Below are positions 9,046 through 18,242 of a stretch of DNA of 64,000 nt, piece by piece. The position numbers and the translations under genes are program-made. Under the pieces are notes generated by a model. It searched no databases. It saw nothing but the letters and a program-made list of their open reading frames with translations, and had not been told where the DNA came from. Source of the DNA: Candidatus Gastranaerophilales bacterium (GTDB lineage Bacteria > Cyanobacteriota > Vampirovibrionia > Gastranaerophilales > Gastranaerophilaceae); assembly GCA_944322945.1 (NCBI GenBank), contig CALUQN010000002.1, positions 124,001-188,000 on the forward strand. Direction: 5' to 3'. The stretch's first letter is position 1; every line of letters starts with the position of its first letter.

Positions 9046-9145
9046 AAGTGATCAGGTGATTAAGTAACTAAGTGAACGGTCAGGCAGCACCTGACTTAGT
9101 TCCTCCCCCCACATTGTGAGGGGGAGGTTAGGTGGGGGGAATGTT
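9046..9145 (+). repeat. Intergenic repeat family A, copy 2
   Basis: Four 8-bp units (gtgatcag, gtgattaa, gtaactaa, gtgaacgg at 9048-9079) lead into the hairpin GTCAGG-cagca-CCTGAC and a C-rich/G-rich hairpin ending in TAGGTGGGGGG. The order and much of the sequence match 4671-4763. The hairpin loop and some stem pairs differ between copies while the stem is kept. Confidence 0.8.
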
Positions 9146-9181
9146 GGAGAATAGTGATTAGTGAATAGAGGTTTACATCAA

Positions 9182-9221
9182 GTGTTCAAGTGACCAAGTG
9201 ATCATGTGATTAAGTAACTTT
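9182..9221 (+). repeat. Degenerate 8-bp tandem array
   Basis: Five consecutive octamers (gtgttcaa, gtgaccaa, gtgatcat, gtgattaa, gtaacttt) follow the pattern GTGANYAA with an exact 8-bp period. Related arrays precede both plus-oriented copies of repeat A. No reading frame runs through it. Confidence 0.7.
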
Positions 9222-9399
9222 TTCAATCTTTATTAGCGCTGCGCGCAGCTGTTACTGTAGTTACTGTAGGTCGGATTTACTAATCCGACAATAAATCTAT
9301 TCACTAAATTGGGCATACTTGCACGACAATGCACATGCACAAAGTATTTCATAAAAATATAAACGATTGTAAAACTTAATTCATAATGTCAGCCTCTTC

Positions 9400-9427
9400 T
9401 TGCTTAATATCTTTTTTGTGCGATAAT
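9400..9427 (+). promoter_or_regulatory. Possible fusA promoter
   Basis: TTGCTT (9400-9405), a 16-nt spacer and GATAAT (9422-9427) resemble a sigma-70 promoter, giving a leader of about 60 nt before the fusA ATG. The spacer is slightly short, so this is tentative. Confidence 0.4.
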
Positions 9428-9491
9428 TTTTGTGAAGCTAAATATTTATAAATAGCAAATGTACACAAGATATAAAAAGGAAAAATGAAAA

Positions 9492-11582
9492 ATGGCTAGA
9501 AAAACTCCATTGGAAAAAATCAGAAACATCGGTATTGCCGCTCACATTGACGCCGGCAAAACCACTACAACCGAACGTATCTTGTTCTATACAGGTAAAA
9601 CTCACAAACTCGGTGAAGTTCATGACGGTGCAGCAGTTACCGACTTTATGGAACAAGAAAGAGAAAGAGGTATTACAATCCAATCAGCAGCTGTAACAGC
9701 TGAATGGAAAGGTCACCAGATTAACATTATTGACACCCCCGGCCACGTTGACTTTACTATTGAAGTTGAACGTTCTCTCCGTGTATTGGATGGCGTTGTT
9801 GCAGTATTCTGCGCAGTAGGCGGTGTCCAATCACAATCAGAAACCGTTTGGAGACAGGCTAACAGATACGAAGTTCCTAGAATGGTATTTGTTAACAAAA
9901 TGGACAGAACAGGTGCTGATTTCTACAGAGTAGTAGATCAAATCAAAAACAGATTGGGTGCAAACGCATTCCCTATCAGACTTCCGATTGGTGCTGAAGA
10001 TAAATTCAGAGGCTTAATTGATTTGTTCACTATGAAAGCTGAAATTTATACAAACGATTTAGGTACAGATATTAAAGAAGAAGATGTTCCGGCTGATATG
10101 CTCGAAATGGCTCAAAAATACAGAGATGAGCTGGTCGAAGCTATCGCAGCAGAAAACGACGATTTGATGGAAAAATATTTTGAAGATCCTGCTTCAATTA
10201 CTGTTGATGAATTGAAAAAAGGTCTGAGAAAAGCTGTTTGCGAAAACAAAATCGTTCCTGTAACCTGCGGTACAGCATTCAAAAACAAAGGTGTCCAGCT
10301 GCTTCTCGATTCAATCGTTGAATTAATGCCGTCACCTGTTGATGTTAAAGCTATCGAAGGTGAACTTGAAGACGGTACTAAAACAGAAAGACATTCTTCC
10401 GATACAGAACCGTTCTCAGCACTTGCTTTCAAAGTTATGACAGACCCGTTTGTAGGTCGTTTAACTTTCTTGAGAGTTTATTCAGGTGTAATCACATCAG
10501 GTTCTTATGTTCTTAACGCTACTAACGGCAAAAAAGAACGTATTTCAAGACTGGTTCGTATGTACGCTGATCAGAGACTGGAAGAAACAGAAGTTTACGC
10601 AGGCGACATCTGCGCTGCTGTAGGTTTGAAAGATACTACAACAGGTGATACTCTGTGTGATGAAAAAGCTCCGATTATCTTAGAAAGAATGAGCTTCCCT
10701 GAACCGGTTATCTCTGTTGCTATCGAACCGAAAACAAAAGCTGACCAGGATAAAATGGGTATCGCTCTCCAGAAACTTGCTGAAGAAGATCCGTCATTCC
10801 GTGTTAAATCAGACACAGAAACAGGTCAGACTATTATCTCCGGTATGGGTGAACTTCACCTTGATATTATCGTAGACCGTATGCTTAGAGAATTCAAAGT
10901 AGAAGCAAATATCGGTAAACCGCAGGTAGCTTACAGAGAAACAATCCGCGGAACTGCTGATCAGGATTCTAAATTCGCCCGTCAATCAGGTGGTAAAGGT
11001 CAATACGGTCACGTTAAAATTAAGATTTCTCCGGCAGAAGAAAACGCTGGTTTTGTATTTGAAAACAAAATCGTCGGCGGTGCTATTCCGAAAGAATACA
11101 TTGAACCGGCAAGAAAAGGTATGGAAGAAGCTCTTGAAGGCGGTATCTTAGCCGGATATCCTATGATTGACGTTAAAGTTGAACTCTATGACGGTTCTTA
11201 CCACGAAGTCGACTCTTCAGAAATGGCGTTTAAAATCGCAGGTTCTATGGCAATCAAAGAAGGCTGCCGCAAAGCACAACCTTGCATACTTGAACCTATG
11301 ATGAAAGTTGAAATCGAAATTCCGGAAGAATTCACCGGTACAATCATCGGCGATATTTCAAGAAGACGCGGCCGTGTTGAAGGTCAAGAACCTATGGGCA
11401 ACACCGGCAATGTTATCGTAAGAGCTCTCGTTCCGCTCGCTAACATGTTCGGTTATGCTACTGATTTGAGAAGCAACACTCAAGGACGCGGCACCTTCTC
11501 TATGGAATTCAAATGCTATGAACAAGTTCCTGCTAATATCGAAAAAGAAATTATCGAAAAATCAGGCGCTGCTAAAGCATAG
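9492..11582 (+). CDS. fusA: Translation elongation factor G
   Basis: At 696 aa this is full-length EF-G, the GTPase that drives ribosomal translocation. The G domain has [15 protein letters not shown], the switch region [24 protein letters not shown] and NKMD. Domains II to V follow, including the domain IV region with [10 protein letters not shown] and a normal C-terminus. AAAAGGAAAAATG supplies the ribosome site, and ATG at 9492 follows it. The gene stands alone, not in a str operon with rpsL, rpsG and tuf. Codon use is strongly biased, as expected for an abundant protein, and a strong terminator follows. Confidence 0.98.
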   Translation: MARKTPLEKIRNIGIAAHIDAGKTTTTERILFYTGKTHKLGEVHDGAAVTDFMEQERERGITIQSAAVTAEWKGHQINIIDTPGHVDFTIEVERSLRVLDGVVAVFCAVGGVQSQSETVWRQANRYEVPRMVFVNKMDRTGADFYRVVDQIKNRLGANAFPIRLPIGAEDKFRGLIDLFTMKAEIYTNDLGTDIKEEDVPADMLEMAQKYRDELVEAIAAENDDLMEKYFEDPASITVDELKKGLRKAVCENKIVPVTCGTAFKNKGVQLLLDSIVELMPSPVDVKAIEGELEDGTKTERHSSDTEPFSALAFKVMTDPFVGRLTFLRVYSGVITSGSYVLNATNGKKERISRLVRMYADQRLEETEVYAGDICAAVGLKDTTTGDTLCDEKAPIILERMSFPEPVISVAIEPKTKADQDKMGIALQKLAEEDPSFRVKSDTETGQTIISGMGELHLDIIVDRMLREFKVEANIGKPQVAYRETIRGTADQDSKFARQSGGKGQYGHVKIKISPAEENAGFVFENKIVGGAIPKEYIEPARKGMEEALEGGILAGYPMIDVKVELYDGSYHEVDSSEMAFKIAGSMAIKEGCRKAQPCILEPMMKVEIEIPEEFTGTIIGDISRRRGRVEGQEPMGNTGNVIVRALVPLANMFGYATDLRSNTQGRGTFSMEFKCYEQVPANIEKEIIEKSGAAKA

Positions 11583-11607
11583 TTCTCATTGAGATAATGT
11601 AAAATTG

Positions 11608-11644
11608 AAAAGTCCTTTTGAAATTATTTTTCAAAAGGACTTTT
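11608..11644 (+). terminator. Strong terminator after fusA
   Basis: A perfect 16-bp stem, AAAAGTCCTTTTGAAA (11608-11623) and TTTCAAAAGGACTTTT (11629-11644), closes over the loop ttatt and is followed by a T-rich tract. It ends 26 nt after the fusA stop codon. Confidence 0.9.
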
Positions 11645-11690
11645 GTTTTGCCTTTTTATTAATAATCTGTTCACCGTCCGCAATTTTATA

Positions 11691-11702
11691 TATAATATTA
11701 TT
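11691..11702 (+). promoter_or_regulatory. -10 box for leaderless histidine kinase mRNA
   Basis: TATAAT at 11691-11696 ends exactly 6 nt before ATG 11703, and no Shine-Dalgarno sequence lies between. The -35 region (TGTTCA near 11668) is weak. The spacing puts the transcript start at the start codon. Confidence 0.6.
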
Positions 11703-13364
11703 ATGAGAAAGTTTGATTTTTTTAATCAGTTTAGGGATGCGGTAATAGTAACAGACAACAAATACAAAGTTGTTTATAAAAACCATTCTTTTGAGAGAGT
11801 TTTTCCTGATTTTACAGATATAAAAAAGTTCTCTCATAACACAAACTTTGAAATTTGTCCTTTGAGCAACGACGGGATTGAAAATTATACCCCGATTTTT
11901 AACGCGATAAATTCAAAAGAAGATTTTTTCTCACGGATTTCATATCAGGTTCCGCCGTCAGAGACAAAGTTTTTTGACTTAACTGCCATCAAAAGAAACA
12001 AATACACCATTATGATTTTTTCTGATGTAACAGAACAAGTCCAAAATGAAACCCTTAACAGAAGATTAAATCTCCTGAATAAAAATCTTGAAACGCTGAG
12101 TTTTGAAAACGAAGAGCTTCAAAAAATTAAAAAAAATGCACAATCGCAGGCTATCCGTATTGCACTCATAAACAAAGTTTCCAACATAATAAGAGAATCT
12201 ATAGATATATCTACAATTCTCCAATCGACACTCTCTGAACTTTCCATGATGTTTGGAGCATACAGTGCATATTATGCATCAAGTTCCGAAGACGGATTTA
12301 AAATAGAAGAAGCTTTCGGAGACACTTCTCGTACACACACCGGACAGACCGTACAATTTGATAAAAAGACGATGGAAACTATTGCAGCACGCGAGATTTC
12401 AGTAAATAACTGTCTTATAGAATACATTGGCGCCACGCCTTTAAAACAACCTGTCATGAGGATAATAGTTCCTGTACATAATATGCAGAACGTAACGGGC
12501 ATCATAGTTTTGCTTACACGCCAGATAAGAGAAGTGCCGGACGAAGTTGAAATTTTAGAAGCAATTTCGTCACAGCTGGGGAACGCAATTATAAGAGCAG
12601 AACTCTATCAGAAGAACATCAGAACCGTTGAAGAATTGCAAAAAACTCTTAAAGAATTGAAGGAAACTCAAATCCAACTGATAAACTCTGAAAAAATGGC
12701 GTCGCTTGGCCAGCTGGTCGCAGGTGTAGCTCACGAAATTAACACGCCTGTAGCTTCAATAAAATCAAATAACGGAATAATGGCAAAGTTTATTCCGCGG
12801 ATTCAAGACCCCGAAATCGCAGATATATTCAAAGAAATCAACGAAATTGATTCCGATGCTATCCGGAGAATAAGTAATATTGTTGTCTCACTTAAAAAAT
12901 TCGTCCGTCTGGATGAAGCTGAACTTCAGGAAGCGGATATTAATAAAGAACTTGATTTAACCCTGAATTTAATCCGGCACGAAACCAAGAACAGAATAGA
13001 CGTAGTCAAACTTTACGGGGATATCCCGATGATAAAATGTTACCCGAATATGTTAAATCAGGTTTTTACAAACATTTTGATAAACGCGTGCCAGGCTATT
13101 GAAGGCAAGGGGAAAATAACAATCAGTACGGATTTTCAGGATAACAAATTAATCGTAAAAATAAAAGATACAGGCAAAGGAATTCCTGAAAACGAGCTGC
13201 CTAAGATATTTTCCGCCGGTTATACAACAAAAGGCGCAGGGGTTGGAACAGGGCTCGGGCTGGCAATATGTACCAAAATAATTGAAAAGCATAACGGTGA
13301 AATTAACGTTACGAGTGAAGAAGGGGTTGGTACGGAGTTCTCTATTACTATCCATGGTGAGTAG
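11703..13364 (+). CDS. Soluble PAS-GAF sensor histidine kinase
   Basis: The 553-aa protein has no membrane helix or signal peptide. An N-terminal PAS-like domain (about 1-115, with RDAVIVTDNKYKVVYKN) is followed by a GAF-like domain (about 165-305), a coiled coil, and a HisKA dimerisation helix with the phospho-acceptor in VAHEINTPV (His344). The HATPase domain has the N box NILINACQAI, DTGKGI and GTGLGLAI. It should sense an internal signal and phosphorylate a response regulator, but none is adjacent, so it is an orphan kinase here. An upstream TTG start at 11643 would lie within the fusA terminator; ATG 11703 fits the promoter and the PAS domain. Confidence 0.92.
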   Translation: MRKFDFFNQFRDAVIVTDNKYKVVYKNHSFERVFPDFTDIKKFSHNTNFEICPLSNDGIENYTPIFNAINSKEDFFSRISYQVPPSETKFFDLTAIKRNKYTIMIFSDVTEQVQNETLNRRLNLLNKNLETLSFENEELQKIKKNAQSQAIRIALINKVSNIIRESIDISTILQSTLSELSMMFGAYSAYYASSSEDGFKIEEAFGDTSRTHTGQTVQFDKKTMETIAAREISVNNCLIEYIGATPLKQPVMRIIVPVHNMQNVTGIIVLLTRQIREVPDEVEILEAISSQLGNAIIRAELYQKNIRTVEELQKTLKELKETQIQLINSEKMASLGQLVAGVAHEINTPVASIKSNNGIMAKFIPRIQDPEIADIFKEINEIDSDAIRRISNIVVSLKKFVRLDEAELQEADINKELDLTLNLIRHETKNRIDVVKLYGDIPMIKCYPNMLNQVFTNILINACQAIEGKGKITISTDFQDNKLIVKIKDTGKGIPENELPKIFSAGYTTKGAGVGTGLGLAICTKIIEKHNGEINVTSEEGVGTEFSITIHGE

Positions 13365-13680
13365 TGTTTGTAAACAAATGTTACAAAAACCATGTTGATA
13401 TATTTGAATTGCCTCTAATGTTAAAAAAACATTTTTGCGAATTTTGCAAATCATACATATAATGCAAGCAAAGTCTTTAAAAATATGTTAATATAGTAGT
13501 ATAAAGTGTTTGTGTTACCCTTAAAATCAAATCTCAGTTTCAAACAAACACTGAAGACAGGTAAATAAATAATTGTTTACATAAGTTAATAAAAGTAGGT
13601 AAAAAAGGCAATATCATTCTCCAAAATTTTTTTATAAAGAAGTGTAGGCAGAATGATAATGTAGTGTCGGAGGAATGTAG
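13365..13680. other. 316-bp gap with long leader before the HEAT-repeat gene
   Basis: Apart from the promoter at 13435-13463, the gap is AT-rich and contains no ORF. If that promoter is used, the mRNA has a 5' leader of about 210 nt, long enough for regulation. I recognise no known riboswitch in it. Confidence 0.5.
13435..13463 (+). promoter_or_regulatory. Promoter for the HEAT-repeat gene
   Basis: TTGCGA (13435-13440), a 17-nt spacer and TATAAT (13458-13463) make a near-consensus sigma-70 promoter upstream of ATG 13681. Confidence 0.65.
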
Positions 13681-14538
13681 ATGACAATTAGTGTTAACAG
13701 CAAGAAAAAGCAAGTAAAGAAAACTTTTGATGAATTATTAATGGACTTACGTACAAGCAATTCGGAAAAAGTTCGATATAACGCTGCAAGAATTCTTGGT
13801 GAAATGGGTGATTCCAAAGCCGTTGAACCTCTTATTGAAGTTTTGAAACATGACAAAAACGGTTCCGTAAGATTATATGCAGCCAGAGCGCTCGGTGAAC
13901 TCGGTGATTCAAAAGCTACAACCCACTTGATTGAATCATTGCGTGAAGACAGAAACGTTGACGTAAGAGTCCGTGCTGCACGTGCTCTCGGACGTCTCGG
14001 CGGCGAAATCGTTGTAGAACCGCTTGTAGAAGCACTTAACGATGAAAATCCGCAGGTTTGCATCACTGCAACTGACGCATTGATTGAAATCGGCGACGTT
14101 GCAACTGATGCTTTGATTGCATCTTTGGATCACGAAAAAGTTAACGTTCGCTGCGATGCAACAAGAGCTCTCGGCGAAATCGGCAACAAAAAAGCTGTTG
14201 ATAAAGTTATTAATATGCTTTATGACGAATGGGTTAACGTAAGAATTTATGCAGTTACTTCATTGGGTAAATTGAATGATACAAAAGCAGTTCCTGCTTT
14301 GATTGATGTTATGAAAAACCGCAATGAAAATGAATTAGTAAGAGCCGGCGCAGCAGCTGCATTAGGCGTATTGAGAGACCAGAGAGCTCTGCTTCCGTTG
14401 AGAGAATTGATTATGGAAGCTGAAGAACTCGGCGAACTTGAAGATACAGCTTTGAAATCCTTCAAGAAAATTATGGCAGCTAACTGGCAGGCTATTCCGG
14501 GAGCAACTGCTCAAAAGAAACCGGCTTCAACTTTTTAA
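13681..14538 (+). CDS. HEAT-repeat protein of phycobilisome-lyase type
   Basis: The 285-aa protein is built from about seven or eight repeats of 31-33 residues, such as VRYNAARILGEMGDSKAVEP, VRLYAARALGELGDSKAT and VRVRAARALGRLGG. Such PBS-lyase HEAT repeats form a curved helical scaffold and occur in cyanobacterial CpcE/F and NblB proteins as well as in many unrelated proteins. There is no phycobiliprotein gene here, so a bilin lyase role is not implied; binding a protein partner is the safe inference. The N-terminus is lysine-rich and no signal peptide is seen. A strong GGAGG sits 8 nt before the ATG, and codon bias is high, suggesting good expression. A terminator follows. Confidence 0.85.
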   Translation: MTISVNSKKKQVKKTFDELLMDLRTSNSEKVRYNAARILGEMGDSKAVEPLIEVLKHDKNGSVRLYAARALGELGDSKATTHLIESLREDRNVDVRVRAARALGRLGGEIVVEPLVEALNDENPQVCITATDALIEIGDVATDALIASLDHEKVNVRCDATRALGEIGNKKAVDKVINMLYDEWVNVRIYAVTSLGKLNDTKAVPALIDVMKNRNENELVRAGAAAALGVLRDQRALLPLRELIMEAEELGELEDTALKSFKKIMAANWQAIPGATAQKKPASTF

Positions 14539-14572
14539 ACTTCTAACATAGCAATCCCGAAATTGTTATATT

Positions 14573-14608
14573 AAAAAGCTTTCGTATTTTATGTACGAAA
14601 GCTTTTTT
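14573..14608. terminator. Bidirectional terminator between convergent genes
   Basis: AAAAAGCTTTCGTA (14573-14586) pairs with TACGAAAGCTTTTT (14594-14607) around a 7-nt loop. A- and T-runs on both flanks let it serve the HEAT-repeat gene (+) and the gene ending at 14637 (-). Confidence 0.88.
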
Positions 14609-14636
14609 AGTTGAGTTTTTATTGTTTTGCAGCAGT

Positions 14637-15587
14637 TTAAAACTTCAAAGTTTTCAATTTGTTCAGAAATTCTACAGCCAATTTTTTCTCAAAAGCTTCC
14701 GTTTTTGAGAGAGTTTCTTTGCCTGTAAGGATACGTAATCTTTCGGCAACTTCGGCTGCTGATTTGTTAAGAGGTTCTGTATAGAGTTCACGATATTCTT
14801 CGTACTCTTCAAACATATGAACATCAACATATCGCAGGCGGAATTTTTCTGTAAGATTTCGAAACTCATCAATTTCCTGAACTTTTTCTTTTGTGAATGA
14901 TTTTATAAGCTTAATAATCGGCAGTTCCTCTTCTGTTGTTATCTTGGGTTTGAAGAAATTTTCTTTAAGAATAAATACAAATCTGCCGCCCGGTTTGTTA
15001 ACCAAATCAATAGTTTCCCTGAGGTTGGGGAATTCTTTTGAATAGCTTTCTAAGATATCAATACATTCTGCTTTTTCTTTATCAGAGAGAGCTAAAGATT
15101 GCAATTTTTGCAATATTGATTTAATTTCGGTTGTTTTTTGTTCGATATCACGGGCTTTTCCGTGTTCAAAATCCATAGAGTAGAGTAATTCACCGTGGTT
15201 GTTGGTGCCTTTTCTGATTGTTTCGACATCTGCGATATTGTACGGTTCAACGAGATAGCGGGTATCTGCGTCAAAATCTCTGTGGTCTCTGAATTTTATT
15301 TTTTTCTTGTTGAATGCGATAAAATAATCGCCGTAACCTCCTCCTTGTTTCCATGTCTTTCCGCGATAGCCTTTAGGGTCTGAAGTGGCGTAGTAGGTTC
15401 CTTCAAGGGTTTTACCTTTGAAAAGCTCTCTGATTTCTGATTCTCCGACACCTCTGTAGAGCTGGGTGTTCGGGTCTTTGTTGTCATAAGTTCTTCCGAA
15501 TTCATGTGATTTAAAACTCGGAGCAGAGTTTTTAGCTGCGGATTTATGATTATTAAAAGTAAAATTCTGGTTAAGAGTAACGCGCAT
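14637..15587 (-). CDS. Unknown protein, possible ADP-ribosyltransferase-like fold
   Basis: I do not recognise this 316-aa protein with certainty. Residues 40-122 hold a pattern that resembles R-S-E class ADP-ribosyltransferases: an LYRGV strand (Arg45), a GTYYATSDP stretch (Thr68/Ser69) and a later VEP (Glu114), with aromatic and basic residues between. The second half is helical and lysine/glutamate-rich. The first 27 residues are Asn/Ser/Lys-rich, end in PSFK, and contain no hydrophobic signal. An AAAGGA lies before the ATG. The gene is alone, convergent with the HEAT-repeat gene. A toxin or effector role is speculation; it could equally be a housekeeping protein of an undescribed family. 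Confidence 0.55.
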   Translation of the reverse strand: MRVTLNQNFTFNNHKSAAKNSAPSFKSHEFGRTYDNKDPNTQLYRGVGESEIRELFKGKTLEGTYYATSDPKGYRGKTWKQGGGYGDYFIAFNKKKIKFRDHRDFDADTRYLVEPYNIADVETIRKGTNNHGELLYSMDFEHGKARDIEQKTTEIKSILQKLQSLALSDKEKAECIDILESYSKEFPNLRETIDLVNKPGGRFVFILKENFFKPKITTEEELPIIKLIKSFTKEKVQEIDEFRNLTEKFRLRYVDVHMFEEYEEYRELYTEPLNKSAAEVAERLRILTGKETLSKTEAFEKKLAVEFLNKLKTLKF

Positions 15588-15677
15588 GAAAATCCTTTCT
15601 GCATTTTTGAGTTATTAAAAATCAAAAACAAAAAATTTTGCGTATATGTGTGAAAAAATTTTTAAGAAAATTTATTA

Positions 15678-17222
15678 TTATTTGTGTTTTTTAATATTTG
15701 TATCAATCATTAAAGCAACGGGAATTAAAACAAACGCAAGCATTGCAAATACTGCAAACACATCAACATAGGACATTAATTTTGCCTGAACAAGCATTTG
15801 TTTATAGACATAAGCGTCGGCTTTGGTTTGGGCAAAAGTGCTCGAAGCTCCGGTGATAAATGTATGTATAAACGACGCCATTTTTTGCTGAAACACTATG
15901 TTAAAATTTGATAGATTTTCGACAAGATAAGTCTGATGAATTTGGGAATGTCTTGCGACAATAGTTGAAGATATAGAGACAACGACAGCGGCGCCGATTG
16001 TTTTGCAAAAGTTATGGAGGCTTGCGCCGTTAGCGAGGTCTTCCGGAGGCAGTGTACCGAGGGCAAGCGCTGATATCGGGATAAACGTCATGATAACTCC
16101 TATCCCGAGAAGTACATTCGGGATAGAAACATATAAAAACGATACGGACAAATTTACATTCGTGAACATAAAGGTTGCAATTCCAAGGAAGAAAAATCCG
16201 ATAGCGATTAAAATTCTGCTGTCATAAAGTTTCATCAAAGGGGTGATTACAAGCAGCATAATGACGCAGGAAATAACTCTCGGTGCAAGTGTATAACCGC
16301 TCAAGAGGGCAGTGTAGCCTAATATATTCTGCAAAAATTGGGGTGCCAGAAACATCGTTGTAAACACAATCATAGTGACGGATGTGGAAATAATTGTTCC
16401 GAGTAAAAAGTTCCTATCTTTGAACAAGCGCAGTTTCATAAAAGAATCTTTGCTTTCTCCCTCCCACACAACCAAAAATATAAGCATAATAAGAGAGAAA
16501 ACACTGAGCCAGAGTATCCACTGGCAGTCAAACCAGTTGTACTGCTGTCCCTTATCAAGGACAATCTGCATTGACATAAGCCACAAAACCAGCGCTACCA
16601 TTCCGACGTAATCTACATGGAGATGTTTGGAGTCGTGCGGGGTATCTTTTATATACTTGCTGACCAGAATAAGCGAAACAATCCCTATCGGAATATTCAC
16701 GGAATAAATATACTGCCAGCTGAGGTTATCGACCAAAAAGCCGCCAAATGACGGGCCTAATATTGCAAAAACCATGACAGCCAGCCCGAAAAGTGACATT
16801 GCAACACCTTTTCTTTCAGGCGGAAATGCTGATAGCAGAATAGTTTGCGCCATAGGCGTCATCGGGCCGCCGCCGACACCCTGGATAAATCTTCCGAGCA
16901 CCATGATATTCAATGACGGAGCTGCGACGCAGATGAAGGCGCCGATGGTAAAAATCAGAATAGAAACTTTTAGAAAAGTTTTTCGCCCTAAAATACTCTC
17001 GAGCCATCCGGAGAGCATAATAAGGCAGGCATTTGCAATCATATATGAAGTTACAACCCACTTAACCTCATCTGATGTCGCGGCAAAGTAGCCGGAGATA
17101 TGCGGGATGGCAACGTTTGTCGCGGAGGTTGCAAGCGCTGAGAATGATGTTGGCAGCAATATTGATATTGCGATGAGCCACAGCGGAATATTTTTTGTTT
17201 CTTTTGGAGCTGCTTGTCCCAT
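15678..17222 (-). CDS. emrB: EmrB-type multidrug efflux permease (MFS, DHA2)
   Basis: The 514-aa protein has about 14 membrane helices, as in the drug:H+ antiporter-2 family. Signatures include GWLESILGRKTF between helices 2 and 3, GRFIQGVGGGPMTP in helix 4 and LGPSFGGFL in helix 5. It exports hydrophobic compounds using the proton gradient. It lies 3 nt after the emrA-like gene, which follows the marR-like gene by 3 nt, so all three form one tight operon. A TolC-family gene diverges from it, completing a pump across both membranes. The substrate is unknown. Confidence 0.93.
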   Translation of the reverse strand: MGQAAPKETKNIPLWLIAISILLPTSFSALATSATNVAIPHISGYFAATSDEVKWVVTSYMIANACLIMLSGWLESILGRKTFLKVSILIFTIGAFICVAAPSLNIMVLGRFIQGVGGGPMTPMAQTILLSAFPPERKGVAMSLFGLAVMVFAILGPSFGGFLVDNLSWQYIYSVNIPIGIVSLILVSKYIKDTPHDSKHLHVDYVGMVALVLWLMSMQIVLDKGQQYNWFDCQWILWLSVFSLIMLIFLVVWEGESKDSFMKLRLFKDRNFLLGTIISTSVTMIVFTTMFLAPQFLQNILGYTALLSGYTLAPRVISCVIMLLVITPLMKLYDSRILIAIGFFFLGIATFMFTNVNLSVSFLYVSIPNVLLGIGVIMTFIPISALALGTLPPEDLANGASLHNFCKTIGAAVVVSISSTIVARHSQIHQTYLVENLSNFNIVFQQKMASFIHTFITGASSTFAQTKADAYVYKQMLVQAKLMSYVDVFAVFAMLAFVLIPVALMIDTNIKKHK

Positions 17223-17225
17223 GTT

Positions 17226-18239
17226 TTATTTAACCTTTACCGTAGGCACGGCTGACATGCCTGGGATTATGTTGTAGTCTGAAATGTCATCCGTAAACAA
17301 AATTTTCACAGGGATTCTCTGTACAATTTTTACATAGCTGCCGACGGCGTTTTCCGGCGGGAAAAGACTAGCCTTGGCGCCGGATGCCATTTGAATACTG
17401 TCAACCACGCCGTTGAATGTTTTGTTGCCGTAAGTGTCAATTTTTATTTTAACTTTCTGACCTTTTTTCATACGGGCAACCTGAGTTTCTTTAAAATTTG
17501 CAACGACCCAGACTTTGCGGGGAACTATTGCAAACAGCGGCTGGGCTACCTGAACATAATTACCTTGTTCAACAGTTCTATGGGTAATTAAACCGTCTGA
17601 GGGCGCATAAATTTTTGTATAAGAAAGGTTCAGTTTATCCTGCTCAACCTCAGCTTCCAGTCTCTTTATTGCAGCGGAAATTTCTTCTCGTTTGGATTTT
17701 GAAGCGTTACTGTTGGATTTCGCGGCTGTCAGGTTGTTTCTGCTGGAATCGTATGCCTGTTTGGAAGATATTCCTTTCTTGTACATTGCGGAATATCTTT
17801 CGTAGTCGCCTTCTGCGTAATCCAATGCGGAATAAGATTTTACAACCTCTTCATCTGCACTGCCGAGAGCGGCGCGGGCTTCTTCCAGTTTGGCTTCTGT
17901 CTGCTGAAGTTTTACCTCATAATCTTTCGGGTCAATCTCCAGCAGCAAATCTCCCTTTTTTACCTCCTGATTATCGTCTATGTTCAGCTTTATCACAGGC
18001 CCTGACACACGCGGCGCTATTGTTATTATGTGTCCTTCAACAAAAGCATCATCCGTTGATTTAAAATAAATCGTATGCAGTGACACTATGCTCGTCAGAA
18101 TTACTATCATGATTGATACAAATGCCGGTATTATCACGCGTTTTTTCTTATAAATCGGGCGTGTATCTTCTTCATTTGCCGGTGTTATTTCTTTCGGGGA
18201 TTCTTTATCTTCCAATTTATTTCTCCTTATGTTATTCAA
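17226..18239 (-). CDS. emrA: EmrA/HlyD-type membrane fusion protein
   Basis: The 337-aa protein has a cytoplasmic N-terminus, one membrane helix (VIIPAFVSIMIVILTSIVSL), and then the halves of a lipoyl/barrel-sandwich domain (DAFVEGHIITIAPRVSGPV and YAPSDGLITHRTVEQGNYV). These flank a long alpha-hairpin coiled coil (about 105-195), with a beta-barrel after them. This is the periplasmic adaptor that bridges EmrB to an outer-membrane channel. Length and layout are normal for EmrA. It is cotranscribed between the marR-like and emrB genes. Confidence 0.93.
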   Translation of the reverse strand: MNNIRRNKLEDKESPKEITPANEEDTRPIYKKKRVIIPAFVSIMIVILTSIVSLHTIYFKSTDDAFVEGHIITIAPRVSGPVIKLNIDDNQEVKKGDLLLEIDPKDYEVKLQQTEAKLEEARAALGSADEEVVKSYSALDYAEGDYERYSAMYKKGISSKQAYDSSRNNLTAAKSNSNASKSKREEISAAIKRLEAEVEQDKLNLSYTKIYAPSDGLITHRTVEQGNYVQVAQPLFAIVPRKVWVVANFKETQVARMKKGQKVKIKIDTYGNKTFNGVVDSIQMASGAKASLFPPENAVGSYVKIVQRIPVKILFTDDISDYNIIPGMSAVPTVKVK

Positions 18240-18242
18240 ATT

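Larger units (their letters stand above)
9042..9491. other. 450-bp gap between methyltransferase and fusA
   Basis: The first 180 bp are repeat A and its octamer arrays. The rest is AT-rich and holds a likely fusA promoter near 9400. I see no ORF, tRNA or terminator hairpin after the methyltransferase. Confidence 0.6.

Noticed and set aside
11643-11702. Upstream TTG start for the histidine kinase
   Set aside because: It falls within the fusA terminator and before the -10 box, so it could not be in the mRNA from the predicted promoter.
13681-14538. Bilin lyase role for the HEAT-repeat protein
   Set aside because: The repeats match that class, but no phycobiliprotein or pigment gene is nearby, and HEAT repeats are general protein-binding scaffolds.
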